64,000 nt of DNA, taken from Atrina japonica (lineage: Eukaryota; Mollusca; Bivalvia; Pterioida; Pinnidae). The position numbers were made by a program, and so were the translations under genes. The notes beneath the pieces are model-generated. The model did no database searches, was not told the DNA's origin, and was given only the letters and a program-made list of their open reading frames with translations. Below, in pieces: positions 12,933-63,579 of the stretch. The stretch covers positions 886,501-950,500 of the forward strand of contig BROG01000137.1 in assembly GCA_030159075.1 (NCBI GenBank), written 5' to 3'. Position 1 is the first letter of the stretch. Every line of letters begins with the position of its first letter.

Positions 12933-14170
12933 TTTTATAATTGGAATTTTATTTCAGGAACAAATCTATTTTCATTTGTGCCCTAAGGTTTAACCATCAC
13001 AGCTCACTGTCTAAACTACCACTAGTATCAGTTTCTGCACGTGTAATTTGTGTTGTGAACTTGTGACAATGTAACAAAAACAGGCTGCCAAGCTGTACGT
13101 CATATTCATGATATTGTCCTAAAAAAGTTAGGATAAATCCTGTACATGTACATTAATTTTTTGCATACAATGACATGTACTATTACTAAGTAAGAATTAT
13201 AAAAATTGGTATGTACATACATTTTGTATATGATGCCCAATGACTGAAATAAACATATATAATTTGATAGACTATAAAAGCTACTTTCATTTGAGTCGAT
13301 CAGGGTGTGAAAGCAGTGATATGCTAAATGTAACTTTTTACTTGACCAAAAGGAAAAGTGAAATTGTAGAAGAAAAAAAAAAAAAATTCAATAATGATTT
13401 TTCTTCTTTAAACACACAATAATATCTCTATTGACTTTAATATTTACTTGAATGTTACACTTGATTTTCGGACAAGTCATTTTTGCATTGGGACAAGTAG
13501 TTTTATTATTTGTTCTGCGGGACAAGTGGAAATTTTCATTTTTTTATGACCCCAATACTACATGTAGCTTATATGTAGAAATAGAATATATAAAAGTAAA
13601 TGTCAGGAATTATATCCTTTGGATATCCCTTTAGTAAATACTGTAAAATGGTGTCATTGTATAATAATCAGCTCCAAAATCAGGTTACAAGGTTGTACAA
13701 ATACATGTATAGAACATGTCTAAATTATGTTTTATCCAAGTCAACAAGATACTTGGACAAGTACTAGTGTTAATTTATCTTCTTAGAGTTAGAATCTATA
13801 ATTATAAATTGAAATTCTAAAACAAACTTACATGTGTTGTTTACATGTATGTGTCCATCGAATATAAAAATGGGCTTGTCTCTTAGTATATTGTTCAGTA
13901 GATTTAAATTTTCTTACCTGATTCAATTGTTCAGTCCTATTACATAACACTGTACAACGCCAAAATTTTATCCATGTTTTGTTTCTCCATCTGACAAATT
14001 GAAATTCAGAATTCGTACGTGTATATATACTCCAAAACAAATTAAACGATTACACTTACAAACAAATAAATGAGGACATTTTAGGAACAGTTAAATAAAA
14101 GTTAATCAACCGACGAACGTAATTCACATCTATCCATAACCATAGTATATCATGATCTGACAGCATACGT
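12000..14170. other. Intergenic, AT-rich
   Basis: No supported gene. Holds an (AT)n tract at about 12761-12828, a short one at 12849-12861, (GA)n at 12896-12930 and scattered TACATGTA words. Confidence 0.55.
12761..12930. repeat. (AT)n and (GA)n microsatellites
   Basis: About 68 bp of AT repeat followed by a short AT tract and about 35 bp of GA repeat. Confidence 0.95.
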
Positions 14171-14179
14171 GCCTGATTA

Positions 14180-14350
14180 ACCTGTAATTTGAACTTTTCA
14201 CCTCACAACGTCCATATTGGCACAGGAAGTTGAAAATCTAAATTTCCGGATATCCGGTTTCATAATGGCTGCCCTCATGCAACAAACGTGTTATTTTGTT
14301 TGAAGAGTCATAAAGAAATATCACCGTTTCTGTGACTGACATCTTGAAAA
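14180..14350 (+). promoter_or_regulatory. Possible promoter and untranslated first exon of DHX33
   Basis: This short stretch is richer in GC and CpG than its surroundings. It holds aggaagtt and tttccgg (ETS-like), ccatattgg and ataatggctgcc (YY1-like), and ends gaaaa|gtaagacg, a good donor. It would splice to the acceptor at 21577. A 12-codon upstream ORF starts at its ATGGCTGCC. All of this is inference from motifs; no transcript evidence is available. Confidence 0.25.
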
Positions 14351-14559
14351 GTAAGACGACTGTTTTTCACAATTCGTCAATGATTTCAAAGCATTCTACT
14401 CTATTGTGTAAATGTTTGAAGACCCCGGTTTGAAGATGTTTCAGACTTTCCCAAAATTACAAATATTTACTGTTTACAGTAAAACCAAAACAAAAGCCCG
14501 TGACTGTGTCAGTACCACAGTGTGTTGAAATTGTTGAATTCCATCCATCTGGCTTCAGT

Positions 14560-14628
14560 CTAATCCCTTTGGTGATTCTGTCGGACGGGGATAACACGAC
14601 AGAATCCCCAAAACGGCAAAGGGATTAG
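14560..14628. repeat. Imperfect hairpin
   Basis: ctaatccctttggtgattct (from 14560) pairs imperfectly with cgacagaatcccc...aaagggattag (14597-14628). Probably a remnant of a palindromic element. Confidence 0.5.
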
Positions 14629-14829
14629 CCTCAGTCAAGTCACAGCAAAAATCAAAGGATATGCAAGCATAATATGAATTAAGGCAAAGCCTTGAAAGCG
14701 AGCGCAGCTTAGTCATTGTTTGGACAATTTTAAAAGTAAAACTTTTTAGTGAAATACCCATGTATCGATACATCTGACAAATGTTAATAATGATATGCTG
14801 CTCCACCGATACCACATTCAATCCAATAA

Positions 14830-15125
14830 GCATCCATGTCCCTAGTTATAAGCTTACAAGCACCCCTCCCCTTTTTACACATGATAACGTACCTTTCCTA
14901 GCCAATTGATATGGCAATGTTGACCACAAAAACGTAAATAACAGTTATCTCTAGCCCCATACAACACAAGAATGTCAATAGGTACCCACTGTATTAACTA
15001 CAACAATTTTACCACTGACCCTTGTAAAAAATTAAATGCTTTTCTTCAGTTTGACTATTGATTAGTTCCAATAAGCGCCCACATCTTTTTTTTTTCATAG
15101 GCGCTTATTGGATAGAATACTGTAT
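14830..15125. repeat. Dispersed repeat, paired with 53600-53915
   Basis: Shares agaatgtcaataggt, taactacaacaa, tttaccactg and tcagtttgactatt with the second copy. Near its end ccaataagcgccca pairs with ggcgcttattgg. Confidence 0.6.
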
Positions 15126-15129
15126 TGGC

Positions 15130-16050
15130 AATAAGAGACATATATGTAATGAGTGGCATTGTGCTACAGATCCCGCATTTTCCGTTTTTTTTTTCTTGAC
15201 AAACTTTTATAAAGTTTCTATGTTGCCTGTGATAAAGAAATAAATTTTCATAGATAAACCGAAATTCTGCACCTTATTTGACACTTCTTTCCTCGTGATT
15301 CTTGCATTAAGACAATGAGACAACAGGCTGGTGGCAAGTGCAAACGACATGTTGCAAATTTTTGTCAAATTCTGATGGTTGATTTGATTGGCCAATGGGA
15401 TAACTTTCAAGAAATCCTGCTAGCGCTGTTACAGTGAAAACTGTCCTTGGTCTTACTCATGCTTTCAAACCAGCAATATAGAGAGCCTAGGCTTTATTTA
15501 TAATTGGTCAAACTTATTTGTCTGTGATCGCTCAAAATATGCACCAAACAGGAAAAAAATTAGGTAGAAAATTAGTCAATTTCATGTTCAACCAATGATG
15601 AGAAAAATGAATCCATGGCTTAATGAATTATTGACTAATGGCAGGGTGAGCCCTGGTAAATACATCTGTATACTTAAAAAAAAACAACATCAGAATACGA
15701 ACATTGAACAAGACTCTCAAATATATCACAATTATGAATGACCATTAAAGTGTTTTAAAACAATGCAATTCATTTTAATAATGAAATTTTGGATGCAGAT
15801 TATGAACAATAGTAGAAGTTAAACTATAGAAGTAATGTAAACAGACAGATGTTGTTTGTTAGATGGAAAACTGAATTTTTCCTTTACTTGAATAAAAATG
15901 TGTTGATAATAAATATTGGTTTAAATCCAAATGATGAGTGGAAACAAGTATTCAGACACCATACGAAAACATGATTATAGTAGTTGTGAGATAGCAGTGA
16001 TACATGTAGAATTTTAAAAATATCTATACATATTATAACAATGATGTTTA

Positions 16051-16099
<49 letters not shown>

Positions 16100-16292
16100 C
16101 TTTTCAGGATTATATTTTTTCTAAAACTTCTATTTTAAGTTTTATGCTTTTCTCCTGCTTATGTTACATTAAAACAATTTTGTTGCTCGGTTCATGGTGA
16201 AGAAATGATCAATCTGTAGTTGACAATCTGATGATGACAAGTGTAGTGTCAATTTAAAAAGCCATTGGAGAAAACAAACAACCCAAGCAAGG

Positions 16293-16352
<60 letters not shown>

Positions 16353-18220
16353 TATCTCTCTCCGTGCCTCTCGTGGACTACTGGCAATTAATTAGTCATC
16401 AAGCCAGAGCAAGCAAGCAAGGTTGATCAGACTTATATGTTCTTGTTCTTTTTTTGTTTTTGTTGTTTTTTATTTTTTTCAACCAATAACATGTTTAAAC
16501 CTAAAATTTCATTGCTCTGTAAATTTGCTGTTTTAAGATTCGGTGTACTAAAGTCAACTAAAATATTTATCACTTCCTCTTCAGATGTAATGATTATTTT
16601 TTCTTTAAATATATATCATTTGGAATCAAAATATAACAATGTAGATCTACAGTTAAATTGCTCACATAAAAATTCAATATATACAAGTAAGTAAGTCGTG
16701 TACCGGCATTAGATTAGTAGTCAAATATTATGATACATCAAAGAAGTCAAAAGGCTTAGTTCGATGTTTAATCAGTGATTCCAGTGAATTCATGAACACC
16801 AAAATTTAGGCTACTGGAAGTAAAATGAAAATATCACAGCAAAATGATATGTATGTAGAGTAGCTATATTTTATTATAAAGTAAATAAAGTGCATTTTCT
16901 TTTCCTTTCTACTTTTTTTTTTTTTTTTGAGGGGAGAGGGAAGCTTGAAATTAAATTTTCATTTCATATAATTATTCACTTGTTCTTTTATCTTCATTTA
17001 ATAATTTCTGTATGGCTATGGAAATGTTAAAAACCTATATAGAAAGTTTGTATCGGCTAATTTATTTTCTACTTTAAATGTGTACACAATTTTCAAAAAT
17101 GTTTCTGCAGGATGACCGAGTTTCTTCCCCTTAGAAAGTAGCTAATCTGTCATGTTTGTCGAAATTTACTGTTAACTTTTACATCAGTAAATTGATACAG
17201 TCTTTCATTTGAAGTGTTCACAGTTACTATGTTAATGTTAATTCCATCATATTTTTTGTTAGTGAAATTTATTCCAAAATAATTCTACATTAATAACCGA
17301 TAGTAAAATTTAAAATCATACATGGTATGATACGAAAGAGTATTTCGATCTCCGTGAGATCAACCCAGAAATGACCTCATGGGACTCACAATAGTAGGAC
17401 TCTCATAAACAAGATAACAGCAACATGAGTACATCTCAATATTCTCAAAAATAAACTGTCAGTTCATTTTTTTAATACTTATTTTGAAATTAACTAGTTA
17501 AGAAATATCTGATGTCTGGCGCGAGTCCTACCATCCAGCGTAACTGAGCATGTCGGGTTAGGACAGCCATTAACGCCCTTGGTCGGAACTCTTCATTTCT
17601 GGTAGGTAAAAAATGTCGCTGCTTGGAGACGCTGTTAACCAGTTGTTAAAAATCTGGTGTGCGATTAATAATGACTTATTTGCCTTCGTACTATTTTTTA
17701 AAATTTTTTCATGGTGTGATATATGATTACAAATTTTGTTTTTGACCTTCTCGATAAAAATGCAATATTCAACGCGAACTTGACCCGGGACTGTTAGACG
17801 AAAGTTTTTTTGCTCATAGTATGTGTAAATTTGACCTATTTATACTTACACATACGCATTACCATAAAAGTTCATTTCGCGTGCGGCGCTTCGCTATAAA
17901 AATCTATGCGTAAGATACACACATTTAGATAAAATTTGGAACGTACTGATAGATACATGTATAAGACCACAGGAACCTGAAATTCTGTCCGTATAGTGAT
18001 AAACATGTCATTTATATAGCCTGTCTTCTGTAGAGGAGAAAATGGGGAAGGAGTGCAACATGACAGACTCGGACAGTAGTTTGACGTTTATCTATGCCTT
18101 TTCACCAAATGGACAGTTGGTACAGCTTGTAAAATGATTATTCTAAATATAGTCTTTTTACAACTGTTGAACAAGTAACTGCCTCAGTGGACAGGTTATA
18201 TATAAGATTTGTTTATCAAT
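15130..18220. other. Intergenic, no gene seen
   Basis: Holds microsatellites at about 16056-16099 (GA) and 16295-16349 (CA), and otherwise AT-rich sequence in which I see no coding signal. Confidence 0.5.
16295..16349. repeat. (CA)n microsatellite
   Basis: About 27 CA dinucleotides. Its reverse strand gives a false VCVCVC reading frame. Confidence 0.95.
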
Positions 18221-18229
18221 AGACAGACA

Positions 18230-18720
18230 CAATTTCAGGCTCCTGTGATAAGACTGAGTATTCAGACACTACACAAGCCTTGTGAACTGGAGTATTGTCC
18301 TGTTGAAAAATGAAGTTATGGTTTGGAAAGTGTCACACTAAAACAGGCCACAAATTTTCTTCCAAAACATAAATATACATGTACTTTAATTAGTGCATTA
18401 ATGGTTCCATTCACACTACTCACAGTTCTAAGTACTTCTAACACCATGATGTGTTACTGTAATACACCCCCATATCATCAGTGAAAGTTTGCGATGTGAC
18501 CATGGGCAGATACAGTCTGGCCTGTATACCTTGTCTTTGCGCCTCTGTATGAAAATTCTCATGTCATTTCCAATTAATAATATCACATATTTCCAATAAA
18601 TATCCACAGTTAGATTTCTTTTTTCAAAACAAAATGACACATGTTTCCTCAGATTTACTTCTCAAACCACCATAATTTTCTTTACTACCCTTCTCCGGTA
18701 CCACTGACTTTTTAAATTCC
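18230..18720 (-). pseudogene. Tc1/mariner-like transposase relic
   Basis: On the minus strand WKYVILL, then YRPDCICP, LMIWGCITVTHHGVRS and, in another frame further on, FIFQQDNTPVHKACVVSEYS. MIWGC and the catalytic QQDN-P-H pattern are typical of DDE Tc1-type transposases. The first catalytic aspartate region is eroded and the frames are broken. Confidence 0.7.
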
Positions 18721-18789
18721 GGTCGATGGTTTTACAATTACACTGTACATTGTAACCTGTAAGTCATCTACAGTGTTCCTTCAGTATAC

Positions 18790-18946
18790 AATTATTGACT
18801 TTGGTTGAGGGTGACATACAAATGTAAGTAGTTATCAGTCTAAAGAAGTATGATATTGACTGAGGCAAAGCTCAGGTCAATATCATGCATATGTTTCTTT
18901 GGACTGATAAATCCTTATGTCACCCAAAACTAAAGTCAGTAATTGT
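18790..18946. repeat. Near-palindromic foldback, arms about 75 bp
   Basis: Left arm runs from acaattattgactttggttg to tatgatattgactgag. Right arm runs from ctcaggtcaatatcat to gtcacccaaaactaaagtca. The loop is about 6 bp (gcaaag). A small MITE or inverted duplication. Confidence 0.75.
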
Positions 18947-18949
18947 TTT

Positions 18950-20715
18950 ATTTCATAATTTCGAAACAAAAAAGCAATCTCAGATCAAATTTAATGTTCA
19001 ACTCCTGCACAGAATGATTTCCAAAATCTTTAGGTTATTCTATTTCATGAATGACTTAGACCTACGGTTAAATGAGAGTCGATTTTTCATTGGTTTATGC
19101 ATTTGATTCATACTTACACAAATCAGAAAAGAACGAGAGGGTGACATAACAATCCATGGCCCTCTGGACTGTCAAATGAATGAAAATAGCTCTTCTATGA
19201 TTAATATTTGGATTTATCACTAGAAATTGCCATAGTTACAACCAATCAGCAGACAGAAAGTCCACGAATCATATAATAATAGTTGATATCGGCTGTTATC
19301 TCATCCAATGTTTTTCCCTGAACAACTTTCAGTAGCTTCTCAGGTCTCGATCTGTCAAATATGGTCATTCGAGGTGTATTTTCTGTATTTCCTCACCTCA
19401 CAAACTGCTTCCATATATCAGAAATAGTAAATTTGGATATATGCAACCTATCTGTAACAATTATCTGTTTGATTCCTCCTTTAATCATTGATACGATCTC
19501 ATTTCACGAGTCTCACACACTGGTGTCATCTCTTTACAATGGCGACCCATGTTGTTTTAGGGAAATCCACATTCTGACAGCAAACAATAGTCACACTATC
19601 AAATTTTAGGATGACAGCATTCTCGTTACATCAGCTAGGTATTTATACATGTACATGTAGCAATATGAAATCCAAACTGCTGTGCCAGATTTATTCAGAT
19701 TTTTATGCACTGCAACGGAAACTTATGACAGCGTGTTTTTTCTGAATACTTCTGTCCGACCTTTGTACATCGATGTATGATTCAAGTTTGTTAATTTTGT
19801 AGAAATCAGGCAATGAATTGTTGACATTTTAAACTGCAAAAAACTAAGGTAGGGGGGTTAGTTTATCTCACACCAGTATTGTCAGCTTGTTCTCTCAAAC
19901 CCGCTTTAGGAAATCTAATAAAACTTTACAGGAAGCATGTATTGGAAATCCTCACCAAGTGTGGATCCAAGATAGGGAAATATATGTCAAGAATATAAAT
20001 GTTCCCCTCTTCGGAAATATTCTCCTGAACCAATGCATAAACTGAAAAATTAAATGTGTTTTATTGATCTACAGGTAAAACGTATGATTCAATGATGTGA
20101 TTTTTCGTTGAAATAAGAGTTATTGAAATATATTTTCCGATTAGCAAGGTACATGCTGTCCCAAGGGTCTGGACTTATTTCATATTTATAAAGAAAAGTT
20201 GAAGAGACTGAATATCTATCATCTTAAAAGTGAGGTGGTCTTTATGCTATGTTCCACTGTATTTGTAATATACAGACTCGGTTCAGGTGAGCCATGTGGC
20301 CCAAATGGGCCTCTTGTTTACTGTTGATCCAGTCAGAATCCCTTGTCATGGCTTCATAGTTTTATTCGAGAAAATCTGGGCTTTGATGACCAGCTGGCTT
20401 CAAGGGAACTTAAAATAATAAATACCTGGGTGCAGTTCGGCAGTTGATTAGTTGTCATCTATTATTCCTAGACATATTTTCCTTTGAATCCAAACATTTT
20501 TTTATTTAAAATCCTCAATAGAAATTCAAATATTTCATGTTTATTCTGACTGACACATACCTATACTTTTTGTCCAGGTTTGAATGGCTAACTTGTTTAC
20601 ATCACGTGATCATCTCAACTGGCAAAGAGGCTATAGTCTACATGTATTCTATTATTGCTTTCCATAAACCTATGAAAAGGGTAGTTAATGTTATTGAACT
20701 TACGCAGAGCAATCA
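18950..20715. other. Intergenic repeats, no gene seen
   Basis: A fragment of the 'ggcccaaatgggcc' dispersed family ends near 20315; the rest is unremarkable. Confidence 0.4.
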
Positions 20716-20720
20716 TAGAT

Positions 20721-20996
20721 TTTGTTTGTTTGTTTATTGTTGTTTAACGTCCCACTCAAGAATACATTTGTATTTCACTCATATGGAGACGTCACCAAAT
20801 GCTGGTAAAGGGCTTCAAATTTTGGCCTATGCTCGGCAGTTACGGACATTGAGCAGCGAGGGTTCTTTAACCTGCCGACCTGTGTGACATGGGACCTCCA
20901 GTTTTTAATCTCTCATCCGAAAGACAGGAAACCAACCTGTCACCGACGGGACTCAAACTCACGACCTCACGATCCAGAGTCGAGCGCGCTACCAAC
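20721..20996 (-). mobile_element. tRNA-headed SINE (family B)
   Basis: Exact 12-bp target-site duplication gcaatcatagat at 20709-20720 and 20997-21008. The minus-strand head holds ggtagcgcgctcgactct and gtgagtttgagtcc-like boxes. The tail toward the left end is (TTTG)n/TTGTTTAACGTCC. Confidence 0.85.
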
Positions 20997-21009
20997 GCAA
21001 TCATAGATC

Positions 21010-21175
21010 AGACTATAGCCATGTACTAAGACTTAAAACAAGGACATGTGTCACAGCAGACAAGACATGTGGAAAAAACAATCACATCAGTCCATAACAC
21101 AGGTCAAACTTTGTGGCACTTCATCTACAATGTAAAGCCAGTGATAAGTAATTGATTGTAAGTAAAACAACAATA
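21010..21175. mobile_element. Older family B SINE fragment
   Basis: Carries the family B core words tcacagcaga, tcagtccataacacaggtc and tttgtggcacttca, without a clear head. Confidence 0.55.
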
Positions 21176-21313
21176 TAACAAACAAACAAAAGAATTAAAA
21201 CTGTATCATGATTACTGAAGAACAAAAGTTTATTTTTTCATTAATTACTGTGAAATTACTAAAAATACATCCATAAAAAGATTTGTTTTAACCAGTTGTG
21301 TACATGTAATATT

Positions 21314-21418
21314 AACTCATTGACCCCTGAAAAAAAACATTGGACTCTTCTGTAAATCAATGACTTACCAATGACTTAGACCAGTCCAAATGTGTCTTTA
21401 GGGGGTGAACGAGTTAAT
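21314..21418. mobile_element. Approximately 95-bp palindrome-ended MITE, copy 1
   Basis: Ends ttaactcattgacccctgaa and tttagggggtgaacgagtta; core caaatgtgtcttta. Three more copies are at 37078-37166, 37165-37256 and 38379-38468. Confidence 0.65.
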
Positions 21419-21605
21419 TGATCAGTTTCCTACTTCTGATTACAAACTAAAAGTTGATCGACACAAGTATGATTTCGAACAAATAGCCCACCACTTTTTT
21501 TGTATACAATGTACTTTACACAGAAAGCAAGATTGTAATTGTTGCATAATTAATTATTCATTAATTATCAATTACAGGTAAAGTAATCTGCAGATAATCA
21601 CAGAA

Positions 21606-21616
21606 ATGTCAACAAC

Positions 21617-21620
<4 letters not shown>
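21606..21620 (+). promoter_or_regulatory. Four-codon upstream ORF overlapping the DHX33 start
   Basis: ATGTCAACAACATGA: its TGA overlaps ATG 21617 (ATGA arrangement). It could favour reinitiation or leaky scanning if it is in the mRNA. Confidence 0.4.
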
Positions 21621-61323
<39,703 letters not shown>

Positions 61324-62115
61324 TTTTCTGCTGAAAGGCTCAAAGAGGCAGCTCAGGCAAATGAAAAAAAATGAAAACAACAAGGTCTCAATTTACTACT
61401 TACAGCTGACAGACTGTATGAGGCAGCTCCAACATTAGAATGATAAAAAAAAACAGTAGCTCCTTAATTTTTTGTTGAATGACTCTATGCTTATGAGGCA
61501 GCTCAGTCAAATGAAAAAAAAACTAATAACAAGGTCTTAATTTACTACTTTCAGCTGACTGGCTGTATGAGGCAGCTGCAACATACTGGAATAAAAAACC
61601 CAGAACCTCCCTAATTTTCTGCTGAAAGGCTCTACGAGGCAGCTCAGGAATTCTTCAAAATGAAAAAAATGTCTTAATGTTCTAGCGACAGCTGACTGGC
61701 TGTATAGGGCAGGTACAACACACCAAGAAACCAGTAGCTTCTTAATTTTCTGCTGAAAGGCTCTACAAGGCAGTTCATGCAAATGAAAAACAAATCAATA
61801 ACAAGGTCTTAATTTACTTCTCACAGCTGACTGGCTGTATGAGGCAGCTCCAACATACTGGAATGAAAAAAAAAAACCAGTAGCTCCCTAATTTTCTGCT
61901 GAAAGGCTCAGGAATTCTTCAAAATGAAAAAAAAAGTTGTAATTTAATACTGACAGCTCACTTACTGTAAGAGGCAGCTCCAACTTACTCTAAAACGAAA
62001 AGAAAAAAGGCTCAGGAATTCTTCAAAATGAAAAAAAAAGTTGTAATTTAATACTGACAGCTCACTTACTGTAAGAGGCAGCTCCAACTTACTCTAAAAC
62101 GAAAAGAAAAGCAGC
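61324..62115 (+). repeat. Decayed tandem copies of the DHX33 last exon
   Basis: Blocks resembling gactggctctacgaggcagc recur near 61338, 61407, 61484, 61556, 61628, 61690, 61756, 61829, 61960 and 62064, many preceded by an acceptor-like tactttcag or ttctcacag. The best copy (61556) still reads DWLYEAAATYWNKK. The period is about 70 bp grouped into units of about 145 bp; the last 104-bp unit is duplicated almost exactly (61911-62113). Likely lies in the 3' UTR. Confidence 0.85.
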
Positions 62116-62296
62116 TCTGGCATAATTCAAAAAGGATAAACCGACATAGTCTGAATGTCTAAGTTCCAAAAGGAAAAACCAACAGGAACTTAGATTTCTA
62201 ACTTCCAAAAGGAAAAACCAACAGGAACTTAGATTTATCACTTCCAAAAAGAACTGGTGACAGTTGAGAGGTTCTGCAGAGCAGATCCAGTTTACT

Positions 62297-62534
62297 AGGG
62301 GCCTCCGTGGCGGAGTAGTTAGAGCATCACACTTAAAACAAGAAGTCTCTCATTTCCTGTCGGCACAAGTTCAAACTCCACTGGAACCTAAACTGATTTT
62401 TGTGAGAACATTTGCCAGTTTACTCGCAGAAGGCTGGCAGACTCTGTTCCCGGGTAACCATGTTCTCTCCTCCACCATTAAAAATTGGCTGCCACCATAT
62501 AACTGAAAAATTGTAGCGTAAAACACCATTCAGT
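62297..62534 (+). mobile_element. Family A SINE downstream of DHX33
   Basis: Head ggcctccgtggcggagtagt, body ctgttcccgggtaaccatgt, flanked by near-identical ccagtttact / ccagtctact (62287-62296, 62535-62544). Confidence 0.8.
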
Positions 62535-62866
62535 CCAGTCTACTCAAAAAGGAGAAAATTTGACAGGTAGTTTTCTGCGGACAACTTTCACTTACCATCA
62601 GCTCCGAGATATAACCCTACTAGCTGTAATACTATACCTTGGTGTCATTTTATTCTACATGACTGCCAGTTCATCTAGTGTCCCAAGATTTTATATTTTG
62701 ATGTGAACCAGTGCAGTGTGTTAATCTATGAAATTACTCTGAGGAAGGACGATGACAGTATAGAAGATATGGGGGAGACAATTTAGTTGGCAACATTCTG
62801 TCAAGTATACCGTTGAGTTTTTTCCCCTCAAATTTCAATTAAATTTGTTATGACGATTTATTTCAG

Positions 62867-62969
62867 TGAAACATCGGATAATATCAGTTATGACGAACAC
62901 TTGTCACAGAGTTATCGTCAAGCTCTCGGTGGCATCGAGTTTCCCAAACACATATTGCTTTGAGATAAA
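62867..62969 (+). CDS. Possible orphan terminal exon
   Basis: After gatttatttcag, phase 2, the frame reads ETSDNISYDEHLSQSYRQAL, then GGIEFSQTHIALR and TAA. Exon 19 of DHX33 ends in phase 2, so an alternative splice skipping exon 20 would be in frame. I recognise no family; it may be chance. Confidence 0.2.
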
Positions 62970-63075
62970 GTCATTTGACAGTGTACCATCATCAGATCAC
63001 TAAAGAGGTTTTCTCAGAAGTTTTTTGTAAAATATGTAATACCTGTGACGGCACATTGTAAAATATCTTATTTCA

Positions 63076-63574
63076 AATACTGTATTCCTGGAAATTTTCA
63101 CACGAAATGAGAGGGTGAATTAAAAATGGAAACCGAAAATTTGAAGCTGAATACTTAAAGCATGGACATTTAAGAAATCCATGTAACCATGGTTATTTTG
63201 AATAAGGGCGAATTTCAGGAGCCAGCCGGGCTCAGTCGGTAGCGCACTCGACTCTTGATCGTGAGTTTGAGTCCAGCCAGCGGCAGGTTATTTTTCTGTC
63301 CTTCGGATGAGTACAGTAAAAACGAGGTCCCGTGTCGCAGTTGGTGTCGGCACGAGAACCCTCACTGCTCAAAGGCTGTAAATGCTGAGCATAGGCCAAA
63401 ATTTGAAGCCCTTCACCGGCATTTGGTGAGGTCTCCATATGAGTGAAATATTTTTGAGCTGGACGTTAAACTACAATTAACAAACAAAAAAAGCGAATTT
63501 GAGACGTAAACATATTTTTTGTCATAAAAGGGCGAAAATGACCCGGGGTGAAAATTTTCAGGTATACAGTATTT
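63076..63574. mobile_element. TIR element carrying a SINE
   Basis: aatactgtattcctggaaat at the left against attttcaggtatacagtatt at the right. The SINE at 63216-63492 is inserted within it. Confidence 0.65.
63216..63492 (+). mobile_element. tRNA-headed SINE (family B), best copy
   Basis: Exact 8-bp duplication gcgaattt (63208-63215, 63493-63500). Head ggctcagtcggtagcgcact with box B gtgagtttgagtccagcc, core aggtcccgtgtcgcagttgg, and tail ttaacaaacaaaaaa. Confidence 0.88.
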
Positions 63575-63579
63575 CATGA

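Noticed and set aside
13940..13990. Minus-strand ORF starting MEKQNMDKILALYSVM near a donor-like gtaaga
   Set aside because: It stops after 16 codons, before the donor, and has no family match; kept only as a hint of a divergent transcript.
14555..14833. 92-codon minus-strand ORF
   Set aside because: It overlaps a palindromic repeat remnant and has no recognisable domain.
63216..63300. tRNA gene
   Set aside because: The A/B-box-like words belong to SINE heads with target-site duplications and tails; no cloverleaf with a proper acceptor stem was seen. The same holds for the family A heads at 9150, 38880, 56400 and 62300.
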